A stretch of 64,000 bases of DNA, taken from the NCBI RefSeq assembly GCF_900100765.1, contig NZ_FNFO01000002.1, positions 372,001 to 436,000 on the forward strand, written 5' to 3'. How positions within the stretch are numbered: position 1 is the stretch's first letter; each line of letters starts with the position of its first letter. This stretch comes from Catalinimonas alkaloidigena. GTDB lineage: Bacteria > Bacteroidota > Bacteroidia > Cytophagales > Flexibacteraceae. The notes under the pieces are model-generated. The model did no database searches. It worked only from the letters and a program-made list of their open reading frames with translations, and was not told the origin of the DNA. The position numbers and the translations under genes are program-made. Shown piece by piece: positions 1-7,210 of this stretch.

Positions 1-112
1 AGATTGTTATTGTTCTCTACCTTGTAAATGATTTGTGAGTGACAGTTAGGGCATACTGAGAAAGGTATTGAGTATGTCAGTCTATTGTTGTCTTCTAGCT
101 ACGTCGTCTCTA

Positions 113-1060
113 TTAATTTCCTGAATTAAAACTTGTTATGCTAAATACGAAGAAGTTTGTCAGAATCCCAATTACTATTGAACCGATTACAATATTCCAC
201 AGTAGCTTTCTTCTTTCAACTATCTTCCTGTATTCCTCTGCCATATCTCCCCAATCAAAAACTGCTACAGGATAACATTGGGTTAGCAAATACCATAAAA
301 TTCCTAATATTGCTATTATCGGAATTATTATCATATAAGTTCTCCAATCTAAAAAGTACGTGCTTAGATTATCGAGAAAAGCATCTGGTGTTTCATTCTT
401 GATGTTTATATCAAGTATTTTAAGCTGCGTCTCAAAAAGAAAATTTATTTTCTCCTCTACTGTCTTTGTATTTTTTGCTATTTCCGTCAAAGCGCTTCTG
501 TCGGTAGCAGTAATATTGAGTTTCTCCTTTGTGTCGTTTTTTGTAACTACAAGCATCAGTGGAAAAACAAAGCTTATCATCAATAGAGAAATAAGTTTGA
601 AAAAATTATCACTTTTTATTTTGTGAATTAGTGAAAATACTTTAGTCCTTTCAATTTGCTCGTCGATTTCAGCAAACAGTTCATTTGTCCAATCAAGATC
701 TGTGCCTGTTACATCAACTCTTACGGCTGGCTTATCAGAGAAATATACTAACACTTCATTATCGTTTCCACTCCAATTAAGCTTAAGTTTTTCAGCCTTA
801 TTTTTTCTGCCGTTGTCAATCTGAAATATGTTGCTGAACTTATCGAACGTTAATTCCTTTTCATTGCTCAATATGAGCTTGAATTCGGTTTTAATAGAAT
901 CTATTCCCGCCTTCTTGAAATTAGTTTCTATAATATCATTAATTCTAACAGCTTTCGACTTATCTAAAACAAAACTGTTGGAGTAGAATTTGTTAATGTG
1001 TGTTTTATTCATATTTACTTTGTTACTGGTGGTAACGGATAATGAGTGTATTTGTAGCAT
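113..1060 (-). CDS. Unknown three-helix membrane protein
   Basis: I do not recognise this family. The 315-residue frame has a soluble, charged N-terminal part of about 150 residues and a hydrophobic segment at about 153-173. A loop of about 65 residues follows, then hydrophobic segments at about 241-260 and 287-308. An internal Met at residue 17 (position 1012) is an equally good start and would give 299 residues. There is no signal peptide and no catalytic motif I can identify. The gene is AT-rich like its neighbours up to 4.4 kb, which fits acquisition by transfer. In a defence-like island a membrane protein could be an effector or sensor, but nothing in the sequence proves this. Confidence 0.6.
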   Translation of the reverse strand: MLQIHSLSVTTSNKVNMNKTHINKFYSNSFVLDKSKAVRINDIIETNFKKAGIDSIKTEFKLILSNEKELTFDKFSNIFQIDNGRKNKAEKLKLNWSGNDNEVLVYFSDKPAVRVDVTGTDLDWTNELFAEIDEQIERTKVFSLIHKIKSDNFFKLISLLMISFVFPLMLVVTKNDTKEKLNITATDRSALTEIAKNTKTVEEKINFLFETQLKILDINIKNETPDAFLDNLSTYFLDWRTYMIIIPIIAILGILWYLLTQCYPVAVFDWGDMAEEYRKIVERRKLLWNIVIGSIVIGILTNFFVFSITSFNSGN

Positions 1061-1509
1061 ACTGACTCATAGATCACATTATATCATGAACTAAGTTTAT
1101 ACACTATGTATGAAATATATCTTCTGGTAAGAAGTTAGCCTTAAATTTTCCGGATCGTAGCCGTGTATGTCGATTCTGATTAGCAATGATATACTATAGG
1201 AGTTACACACTCAGAAAAGGCGAAAGCTTTCCAAACGCTCTAAATAGGCTTTTCTATGGAGAATGCTAGTGAATAACATCTTACGAAAACGTCCTACAAG
1301 CATTATGGACGGGCTTTTCAGCAAGACTGCGTAACTCCTGTACTAATATTCTTGGTAACATCTATATACCTCTTTGGGTCTGACTGTGAGAGATATTCTT
1401 CCCATTTAATGTATAAAGATATCACCTATAGAAGAAAGTTTCTTCACTTTCTATAAAGGATAAGTATCAATCAAATTCCATAACCAGGCTTATACATTTA
1501 TTTTATTTG
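1061..1509. other. AT-rich intergenic stretch holding a MITE-like repeat
   Basis: This is 449 bases between the membrane protein gene and the serine recombinase gene, both on the minus strand. No credible coding frame is present. The only structure I see is the 142-bp inverted-repeat unit at 1198-1339, listed separately. It splits the region into two short AT-rich flanks. Confidence 0.6.
1198..1339. repeat. MITE-like element with inverted terminal repeats
   Basis: The left end reads AGGAGTTACACACTC (1198-1212). The reverse complement of the right end (1325-1339) reads AGGAGTTACGCAGTC. The first nine bases are identical and 13 of 15 match overall. A weaker match (GAAAAG followed by a GC-rich triplet) continues inward after a short gap. 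TACTA occurs just outside each end (1192-1196 and 1341-1345), one base away from the repeat tips, and could be a target duplication. The unit is 142 bp and non-coding. Together these fit a non-autonomous insertion sequence derivative. I cannot assign the parent IS family without a search. Confidence 0.4.
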
Positions 1510-2151
1510 TTAGGTAATTAAGCATTTCTGAAGCATCTTTTGTTTGACGCACTGGACCGTAAAGGTAGAACAGTTACACGCAGCAGCTACTTTACGAATT
1601 GGCACCCCCTTCACAAGCAAAGACACCGCAACTTTGTGTTTTTTCAGGTAGTCATCGGTTTTTGTATTGCTACCCTTAGGCCTACCGACATGCTTGCCCT
1701 TTCGTTTCGCCTCTGCCATGCCAGAACGAACCCGCTCGGAAAGCAGCTGGGTTTCCATTCTAGCTATATCCGCGAGTAAAGTAATAAGGAGTTGCCCCAT
1801 GGAGTTTTCTGTACCATCTGATTTCAATGTATCTAATTGATAATTCATGATATGAAGGGAAACCTTATTTTCCTTCATATCATGAATCAGATTTAGCACT
1901 TCCCTTGTATCACGGCCAAGCCTAGACACTTCTGAAACAACTATCTTGGATAGCTTACCTGAAGCAATTACTTTACGTAAGAGAGCAACACCAGGACGTT
2001 TATCATTGGCTATGCGGCCAGAAATTTTCTCTGTAATTACATGATTAATATTCCAGCCGTTGCTTCGACAATAATCAGTAAGTTCATTTATTTGTCTGTT
2101 AGTGTCTTGCTTATCTACGGTAGACACTCTGGCAAAAAGAGCTACATTCAT
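1510..2151 (-). CDS. Serine site-specific recombinase (resolvase/invertase family)
   Basis: This is a 213-residue small serine recombinase, which cuts and rejoins DNA through a phosphoserine intermediate. The N-terminus has the family's ARVST motif with catalytic Ser10 and Arg8, and SRLGRD at 76-81 carries further active-site arginines. A long helix follows at about 110-150 (with GRPKGS at its end), then a helix-turn-helix of about 45 residues at the C-terminus. The length is typical of resolvases and invertases (180-220 residues). It is transcribed divergently from the ATPase gene, with 56 bases between the start codons. It may resolve the element, invert a nearby segment or be cargo. No paired inverted or res-like sites were recognised beside it. 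Confidence 0.92.
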   Translation of the reverse strand: MNVALFARVSTVDKQDTNRQINELTDYCRSNGWNINHVITEKISGRIANDKRPGVALLRKVIASGKLSKIVVSEVSRLGRDTREVLNLIHDMKENKVSLHIMNYQLDTLKSDGTENSMGQLLITLLADIARMETQLLSERVRSGMAEAKRKGKHVGRPKGSNTKTDDYLKKHKVAVSLLVKGVPIRKVAAACNCSTFTVQCVKQKMLQKCLIT

Positions 2152-2207
2152 GATTAATTTAAATATGGAAAACTATACTTGCGAAACAATCTAAAGGTAT
2201 ATCCTAT

Positions 2208-4193
2208 ATGAAGATAGTTGTTAAAAAGAAATTTAAATCCCTTTCTCCTTTTACTAGTCAAGAACTTTCCGATTTAACTGTAATTACGGGCAAGAACGGA
2301 AGCGGTAAATCTCAACTTCTTGACTTACTTAGTAATCGTCATAATTCATCTCCTCCAGAAGATAATAGCTATATTTGGGATTATGATCGAAAACTTGATA
2401 AAATCCAATATGAGGGTATAGTTTATACTGATACGAAACAAATAGACCACTCAGCCTGGAGAGGAAAAATGGATCAGATCAAAAGTAGGTTTAAAGCATT
2501 AAGTCCTTCAGCAATAAGGTTGTATGCCCTAATCAATGAACATAATATAGAAAGTAGGTTAGAGGATAGAAATAGTGATAACTTGATGATTGATACCGCA
2601 GAATATAGAGGCATTATCTGTGAATTTTTCAATCAATTATATCAGGGTAATAGCAATCTTAAGCCTGAATTAGTTAATGCGAATCATGAAAAACAGGTGC
2701 TAAATCAGTTTATTGAATTTAGTGGCAGGACATTTTATACCTCTCTACAGTACATTAGTGAGACAGCTGGGGTAGATATAGAAAAGCTTTCTGATGCTGA
2801 TTTTTATAATATACCATTACCTGAACAGTATATACAAAATATAGCCTTGTTTTCTGGAAACCTAAATTGGGCTTTCTATAACTATGCTGTAAGAAGACAG
2901 CAGAATAGAGTTTTATATGGATACAAGCTTAGCGAGAGTGAGCAAAATAACTCTGTATCTGACGATGATTTTGTTGAAAAATATCCTCCACCTTGGAAAG
3001 TTATTAACGAAACTTTCGATTCTTTAGGAATCGATTTCTATTTCAAGGAGATAGAAAGAAGAGAATTTAGTATAGATGTCCCTTTTGAGCTTAAGCTATA
3101 TAAGAAGAGTACTAGTAATCATGTAGGCATGCATGACCTTTCCTCAGGTGAAAAGATAATAATTGGTCTAATAATAAAACTTTTCACCTGTGAATACTAT
3201 GAAAAAAATTTAAGTCTACCAGAAGTTATTCTCCTTGATGAACCTGATGCTCATTTGCACCCAGAGATGTCACAGCTCTTACTTGATGTGCTTGAAAAAG
3301 TATTTGTTAGTAGATTCAAGATTAAGGTTATAGTAACGACACATTCACCTTCTACTATTGCCCTTACACCAGAACATTGTATTTACCGCTTAAGGAATAG
3401 CCCTGAAACTTCATTGACAAGTATCTCGAAAGACGATGCCTTGGAGATGCTGACAAGCTTCATTCCTACTCTAAGCATTGATTATAAGAATCACAGGCAA
3501 GTTTTTGTAGAGAGTCCTACTGATCTTGAATATTATCAAGTTATCCATGATAGGCATCAAAGAGATCATAAATTGGCTTATAGGCTTTACTTTATCTCCA
3601 ATTCTTTAGGCCAAGGTAACTGTGATAGTGTTATTAGGATAGTTGCGAATTTGAGAGAATCAGGGAACAAAACTAGCTATGGTATAATCGACTGGGACCT
3701 AATGCATAATTCTAACAATTATGTGATTGTACATGGATGGAATGAAAGATATTCAATAGAAAACTTTCTATTAGATCCAATTTATATAATATGTAAATTA
3801 ATTGACCTTAATGTGGGTGATGTCCAGCGGGGTATTGGAGTTGATCACTCCTTCAATCATTTCAATATAGGAACTGAAGACAATTCTTGGTTACAAAAAA
3901 TAGTTGACTACTTTTTTGAAAGATTTGGAGAGCATAATCGCACTTACAAAGCTAAGAGTGGCCAAGAGAGAATAGATGTAGAATATCTGAATGGGAAAGT
4001 GTTATCTATGCCTAAGTTTTATCTTCAAGCTAGAGGACATGATTTGATTCCTATGATTAAGAAAGCGTTTCCTGCCTTTAATAAGTACAATAGTGAGGTT
4101 CTGCTGGCTAAAGATATGTCTAGGCTAATAGCCAAGTGTTATCCTTTTGTCCCTAAATCGACAATTTTGACTATTGAAGCCCTTTGTTCTTAA
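2208..4193 (+). CDS. Fused SMC/ABC-type ATPase and TOPRIM/DUF4435-like nuclease (PARIS/OLD-like)
   Basis: This is a 661-residue protein in two parts. The ATPase part has a Walker A motif GKNGSGKS (28-35), an ABC-type signature LSSGE (311-315), a Walker B ILLDEPD with acidic residues 344-345, and an H-loop His379 in VTTHSPS. From about 430 the motifs change to a TOPRIM-like set: Glu435 in VFVESPTD, Asp495/Asp497 in IDWD, and YSIENFLLD (515-523). The Y-S-I-E-N pattern after the acidic pair resembles DUF4435, the AriB part of PARIS anti-phage systems, which also occurs fused to AriA. OLD-family nucleases also join an ATPase to a TOPRIM domain. A likely role is phage or plasmid sensing followed by nucleic-acid cleavage. 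The motifs are seen; the defence role is inferred. A possible promoter box TATACTTG lies at 2174-2181. The gene is AT-rich, consistent with transfer. Confidence 0.75.
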   Translation: MKIVVKKKFKSLSPFTSQELSDLTVITGKNGSGKSQLLDLLSNRHNSSPPEDNSYIWDYDRKLDKIQYEGIVYTDTKQIDHSAWRGKMDQIKSRFKALSPSAIRLYALINEHNIESRLEDRNSDNLMIDTAEYRGIICEFFNQLYQGNSNLKPELVNANHEKQVLNQFIEFSGRTFYTSLQYISETAGVDIEKLSDADFYNIPLPEQYIQNIALFSGNLNWAFYNYAVRRQQNRVLYGYKLSESEQNNSVSDDDFVEKYPPPWKVINETFDSLGIDFYFKEIERREFSIDVPFELKLYKKSTSNHVGMHDLSSGEKIIIGLIIKLFTCEYYEKNLSLPEVILLDEPDAHLHPEMSQLLLDVLEKVFVSRFKIKVIVTTHSPSTIALTPEHCIYRLRNSPETSLTSISKDDALEMLTSFIPTLSIDYKNHRQVFVESPTDLEYYQVIHDRHQRDHKLAYRLYFISNSLGQGNCDSVIRIVANLRESGNKTSYGIIDWDLMHNSNNYVIVHGWNERYSIENFLLDPIYIICKLIDLNVGDVQRGIGVDHSFNHFNIGTEDNSWLQKIVDYFFERFGEHNRTYKAKSGQERIDVEYLNGKVLSMPKFYLQARGHDLIPMIKKAFPAFNKYNSEVLLAKDMSRLIAKCYPFVPKSTILTIEALCS

Positions 4194-4220
4194 TTATGAC
4201 ATGATTTCTTACCAAGCACT

Positions 4221-4736
4221 ATGAAATATTTTATGTATCAAAATTCTAATATTCCATATTGTATGAATGAAGGTGGGCAGCTCATTCCACTTAAGCCGTT
4301 ATGTCAAATCTTAGAGCTGAGCTACAAAAATCAGGATAGAAAAATAAGAGAAGATCCATATTTTTCTCAGGTTTACCAGCCCGCGCGAATTGTAGCGGCT
4401 GATGGCAAAGAAAGGCAAATGAATTGTTTACCACTGATAGAAGTGGAGAACTGGTTGCATGCTACCAGCAATACAAACCGCACGGAAGAGCAGAAACAGA
4501 AGAAAGTCGACTTCCTGAGCTGGTTACGAAGCCAGCGCATTTCCATGTTCCGAGCGGTCAATGAGACCAGTCAGCAGAACACGAAGGAGGCGGGAATTTA
4601 CGCGCAACTCCAGCGTAACCGGAGCCGGATCAATGAACTGCGTCGTGAAAATACCAAGCTGCAAAAGGAGCTGGAGCACATGCGTCTGGAACGCTATGGA
4701 CTGCACGAATCCACCAAGTTACTGAGCGTAGGATAA
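4221..4736 (+). CDS. Phage antirepressor-like protein, P22 AR N-terminal type
   Basis: This 171-residue protein resembles the N-terminal domain of P22-type antirepressors. It has an early beta-rich segment with PLKPLCQILEL, then a DPYFSQV-like stretch, a central CLPLIEVENWL, and a long C-terminal coiled coil (about 128-165) of alternating charged and Leu residues. Such proteins bind and inactivate phage repressors or act as phage-derived regulators. It starts 27 bases after the ATPase gene on the same strand, so the two may be co-transcribed, and a strong hairpin terminator follows. The first ~53 codons are AT-rich like the genes to the left. From about 4378 onward the base use becomes GC-rich like the host. 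The gene may therefore be a chimera across an insertion or recombination point. Confidence 0.65.
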   Translation: MKYFMYQNSNIPYCMNEGGQLIPLKPLCQILELSYKNQDRKIREDPYFSQVYQPARIVAADGKERQMNCLPLIEVENWLHATSNTNRTEEQKQKKVDFLSWLRSQRISMFRAVNETSQQNTKEAGIYAQLQRNRSRINELRRENTKLQKELEHMRLERYGLHESTKLLSVG

Positions 4737-4760
4737 AACCTGGATCGATCTGCTAGATGT

Positions 4761-4803
4761 AGAACAAAGCCCCTGATGCTACACACATCAGGGGCTTTGT
4801 TCT
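4761..4803. terminator. Strong bidirectional intrinsic terminator
   Basis: Two perfect 18-base arms (4761-4778 and 4786-4803) enclose a 7-base loop. The stem has a GCCCCTGATG core and a T-rich 3' flank on the plus strand. It lies 24 bases after the antirepressor-like gene and about 70 bases beyond the PIN toxin stop codon on the other strand, so it could end both transcripts. Confidence 0.85.
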
Positions 4804-4875
4804 AAGTATGCTTTCGGTCCGTTTCCTGGCTTATACCGTCTAACTTACGGCTAGGAAGACTAGGCTTCTATCAGA

Positions 4876-5322
4876 TCATTTGAACGCTTTAGGCTCCAGG
4901 CGGATTACGTCAAGGTAAAGGTTATGCAAATGGTCGAAGTCCTTATCCGTCGTCAACAACGGAATTTCCAACACCGAGGCGGTCGCTGCAATCCACATAT
5001 CATTCTGACCCATCGGCGTAGCTTTCTTTCGGTCGACCCCAGGCAACTGATTCAGCGAGTAAGCGTCGATTTCAGCGTACCGGTTCAGAATGGCATCAAA
5101 TCGAATATCTACAATTACCACATCTTGCATCACCTCTTCGATCTGCTCCAGCTTCTTTTGCTGCCAGCTGAGCTTAAGGCCCATCGCTTTCAATTCAGCA
5201 TAGTTAATTACCGAACAGGAGTAGGCCAGGCGCTTGCTACCCAATAGGGTTTTCAGCTTGGGAAAAGTAGCTTCATTTCGGACGGCATAGATCAGGATGT
5301 TGGTGTCTAAGAAAACATCCAT
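4876..5322 (-). CDS. PIN-domain ribonuclease toxin, VapC type
   Basis: This 148-residue PIN domain has the acidic residues of the family: Asp6 in FLDTN, Glu43 in NYAELKA, Asp107 in QNDMWIAATA, and Asp125/Asp127 in TTDKDFD. Such toxins are Mg-dependent ribonucleases that often cut tRNA or rRNA. It is the second gene of a pair: its ATG overlaps the stop codon of the upstream small gene in a TGATG arrangement, the classic layout of a toxin-antitoxin operon. It lies on the island next to the integrase, where such pairs commonly stabilise the element. The RNA target cannot be told from sequence. Confidence 0.9.
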   Translation of the reverse strand: MDVFLDTNILIYAVRNEATFPKLKTLLGSKRLAYSCSVINYAELKAMGLKLSWQQKKLEQIEEVMQDVVIVDIRFDAILNRYAEIDAYSLNQLPGVDRKKATPMGQNDMWIAATASVLEIPLLTTDKDFDHLHNLYLDVIRLEPKAFK

Positions 5323-5579
5323 CAGTCGACGGACCGCAACGCACGTTTAAACTCCCGCTCGCTCATGGGAATAGAACCCGCGTGTTTTTCCAAGGCATCG
5401 GGTGACAGCCCCTTGGCAGTAGCGTATTTCTCAACCCCCCCCGCCTTTAGGATGGCGGCTGGAGAGACGACCTTCGCTTTTGACTTTACCGTAGATAACA
5501 CCGTTTTACCCGGCTGGGCCGGACTTTCGGGAAGAAAGCCCAGCGTTTTCTTCCGCTGGGCTGTTTTCTTGATTTTCAT
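5322..5579 (-). CDS. Putative antitoxin of the PIN toxin
   Basis: This 85-residue protein is very basic at its N-terminus and has a helical, charged C-terminus. Its size and its position directly before the PIN gene, overlapping it by one base, mark it as the cognate antitoxin. I see no AbrB, RHH or Phd motif that I can name, so the DNA-binding class is unknown. The short Lys/Arg-rich N-terminal tail could contact DNA or RNA. Nine-base inverted arms lie inside its first codons (5537-5562) and could take part in autoregulation. Confidence 0.75.
   Translation of the reverse strand: MKIKKTAQRKKTLGFLPESPAQPGKTVLSTVKSKAKVVSPAAILKAGGVEKYATAKGLSPDALEKHAGSIPMSEREFKRALRSVD
5537..5562 (-). promoter_or_regulatory. 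Hairpin or operator within the antitoxin 5' coding region
   Basis: AGCCCAGCG at 5537-5545 and its exact complement CGCTGGGCT at 5554-5562 flank an 8-base spacer. The structure covers about codons 6-14 of the antitoxin gene. It could be a protein-binding site or an mRNA hairpin that tunes the ratio of antitoxin to toxin. It could also be chance, because the codons are Lys/Ala/Gln-rich. Confidence 0.35.
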
Positions 5580-5625
5580 GGCGACAAGTTAACTATTTTG
5601 GTAACGAAACCCTATCCTGTACAGT

Positions 5626-6825
5626 TCATGACAACGATCCAGGCTTGCTGGTTCTGGCTTCAAAGGCGGCCATATCCGCGATAGCTTTGTGATCCAAAAC
5701 TTCAGCGTAGCTGAGCTGGGTAGTAGAAAGCTTGGTATGCCCCAGCAGTTTACTGACGGTTTCTAACGGTACATTATTGTTGAGCCAAATCATCCCCGCT
5801 GTTTTGCGGCCCACGTGCGTGGTCAGGTTCTTTTCAATGCCCAGAATGGCTGCTACTTCTTTCAAATAGCGGTTGTACTGTTGGTTCTTGTACACAGGCA
5901 TTTCATACCCATAACGCTCCAGCAGCGCTACGGCTTTGCCGATCAGGGGAATGCGGTAGGTGCGACCATTTTTCACGTGTTTGGTCTTGTGCCGGACTAC
6001 CACCAGGACCGGCATCGGGCCTCCGTAGTGGATGGCGGAGCGCTGAACCGTGACGAGTTCACCGTAGGCCAATCCGGTATAGCATTGCAGCGTAAAGCAG
6101 TCGGCAACGCGTTGCAGAATGGGGCTGCTGAAGCGGTAAGTTTCCAGTAAGGCCAGTTCCGCATCGGACAAAGCGACGATGGGAGGGGGAGCACCTTTGC
6201 TCCAGTTCATGTACTCGATCGGATTATGACCGAGGATGCGTCGCCGAACGGCATCCTGGAGGGCACGTTTGACCCACTGGAGATGCTTGGCGCTGCGGGC
6301 CTGTACCGATTTCTTCCGGAGCCAGTAGAAGAAATCCTGTGCCATCGTTTCGTCAAACCCCATCGGAGGCAGTTGCTTACGGCCAATGCTCTCCAGGAAT
6401 TCAACCAGGTTGTTCGTGTAGTCCTGGTAGATGCCTTTGGTAGAGGGAGTCCATTGCTTGCGTTCGGCTTCTTTGTGCAGATAATCGATGACCAGGTTCA
6501 GCAAGGTAACGGAGCGCGAGGCTTTGCGACCGAGGTACAACGCCTGGAGTGTATCCGGATCGATGGACCCATACAAGGCAACTTGTTGGTTGAATAATGT
6601 TCGGAGGTCATTTCTCACCCGCTCGATGGCTTCGTTATCCAGCTCCGCTCTTTCGGAATCACCGAGGACGCGTTGGTTGGTGCTGTCCCATTGGTCAGGA
6701 TAGACCTGAATACGTGTAGAGAAATCAGTAGTAGCGCGTAGTCCGGAGATGGTCACTCGAGCATAGAGCGTAGAAATACGCTCCGGGTTTCGGACATTAC
6801 GACGCAAACGGAGTAAAACCCGCAT
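5626..6825 (-). CDS. Tyrosine recombinase / island integrase
   Basis: This 399-residue integrase is of the Bacteroidota type: an N-terminal arm-binding domain (LRRN... to about residue 90), a SAM-like core-binding domain (about 110-210) and a C-terminal catalytic domain. Visible catalytic residues are His337 and Arg340 in HVGRKT, a His in LGHTKLSTTQ and the nucleophile Tyr373 in SYAEV. The usual first arginine is not at its expected place, where the sequence reads TGLAYGEL. Some Bacteroides integrases such as IntDOT also lack it. I chose the Met at 6825 because the frame upstream is unlike the family and runs toward the tRNA. The gene points away from tRNA-Ser, 261 bases from its 3' end, so it is the likely enzyme for integration and excision of this island. 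Confidence 0.93.
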   Translation of the reverse strand: MRVLLRLRRNVRNPERISTLYARVTISGLRATTDFSTRIQVYPDQWDSTNQRVLGDSERAELDNEAIERVRNDLRTLFNQQVALYGSIDPDTLQALYLGRKASRSVTLLNLVIDYLHKEAERKQWTPSTKGIYQDYTNNLVEFLESIGRKQLPPMGFDETMAQDFFYWLRKKSVQARSAKHLQWVKRALQDAVRRRILGHNPIEYMNWSKGAPPPIVALSDAELALLETYRFSSPILQRVADCFTLQCYTGLAYGELVTVQRSAIHYGGPMPVLVVVRHKTKHVKNGRTYRIPLIGKAVALLERYGYEMPVYKNQQYNRYLKEVAAILGIEKNLTTHVGRKTAGMIWLNNNVPLETVSKLLGHTKLSTTQLSYAEVLDHKAIADMAAFEARTSKPGSLS

Positions 6826-7037
6826 GTAGAGGAATTTTTTTTTGCATGGCTTTCGATGAATGTTGAAAGCCACTCTACGGATGCATGAATTAATTTGATC
6901 GTTACAAACCTTTTGTAGATAGCCGAAGTGTACCCGATTCCTGGTGAGGTGTAACCGATACGCAGATAGGTGTAACCCGATTTGCACCATCTGGGAGAGA
7001 ATGGGTTGAAATAGGCTTCTGGAAGGCTGTAAATGAG

Positions 7038-7064
7038 AAAAGCCCGTCGAATGAACGGGCTTTT
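7038..7064. terminator. Intrinsic terminator after tRNA-Ser
   Basis: Ten-base arms AAAAGCCCGT (7038-7047) and ACGGGCTTTT (7055-7064) enclose a 7-base loop. On the minus strand it lies 23 bases beyond the tRNA 3' end, so it probably ends the tRNA transcript. It also marks where host sequence gives way to island sequence. Confidence 0.7.
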
Positions 7065-7086
7065 TTACCAAATAACGAGGTTTCAG

Positions 7087-7171
7087 CAGAGGAGGAGGGA
7101 TTCGAACCCCCGGTACCTCTCGGTACGTCGGTTTTCAAGACCGATGCAATCGACCACTCTGCCACTCCTCT
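7087..7171 (-). tRNA. tRNA-Ser (anticodon UGA)
   Basis: On the minus strand the sequence folds as a class II tRNA. The 7-bp acceptor stem AGAGGAG/CTCCTCT is perfect. The anticodon loop is CTTGAAA with anticodon TGA, a long variable arm (GTACCGAGAGGTAC) is typical of Ser, and the T loop is TTCGAAT. The discriminator base is G and CCA is not encoded. The length is 85 nt. It decodes UCA and related codons. Its 3' end faces the integrase gene, the usual arrangement for a tRNA serving as an attachment site. Confidence 0.97.
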
Positions 7172-7210
7172 GGGTCGGGGGCACAAACATAAACGTTTGT
7201 CAGATTTTGA

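Larger units (their letters stand above)
1..7086. mobile_element. Right end of a genomic island at tRNA-Ser(UGA)
   Basis: A tyrosine recombinase gene lies next to the 3' end of a tRNA-Ser gene. Between there and the left edge are only accessory genes: two recombinases, a PIN toxin pair, an antirepressor-like gene, an OLD/PARIS-like ATPase and an unknown membrane protein. Housekeeping genes begin immediately beyond the tRNA. The left 4.4 kb is visibly far richer in A+T than the rest of the window. Integration of tyrosine-recombinase elements at tRNA 3' ends is well established. I inferred the island from this layout. I found no second copy of the tRNA 3' end within the window, so the other boundary must lie to the left or be degraded. 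The island may be a composite of at least two insertions. Confidence 0.65.

Noticed and set aside
1-92. Minus-strand frame with a CPNCH zinc-ribbon-like stretch running off the left edge
   Set aside because: A stop codon lies at about 93-95 and no ATG, GTG or TTG follows before the motif. It may be chance or a remnant and cannot be called.
6826-7071. N-terminal extension of the integrase frame toward the tRNA
   Set aside because: The extra 82 residues do not resemble the arm-binding domain, which begins at the Met at 6825. They come from the attachment region.
6902-7186. Open frame of 94 codons across tRNA-Ser on the minus strand
   Set aside because: Its first part is a reading of the tRNA itself (the familiar VAEWSIASVLKTD pattern), so it is not a protein gene.
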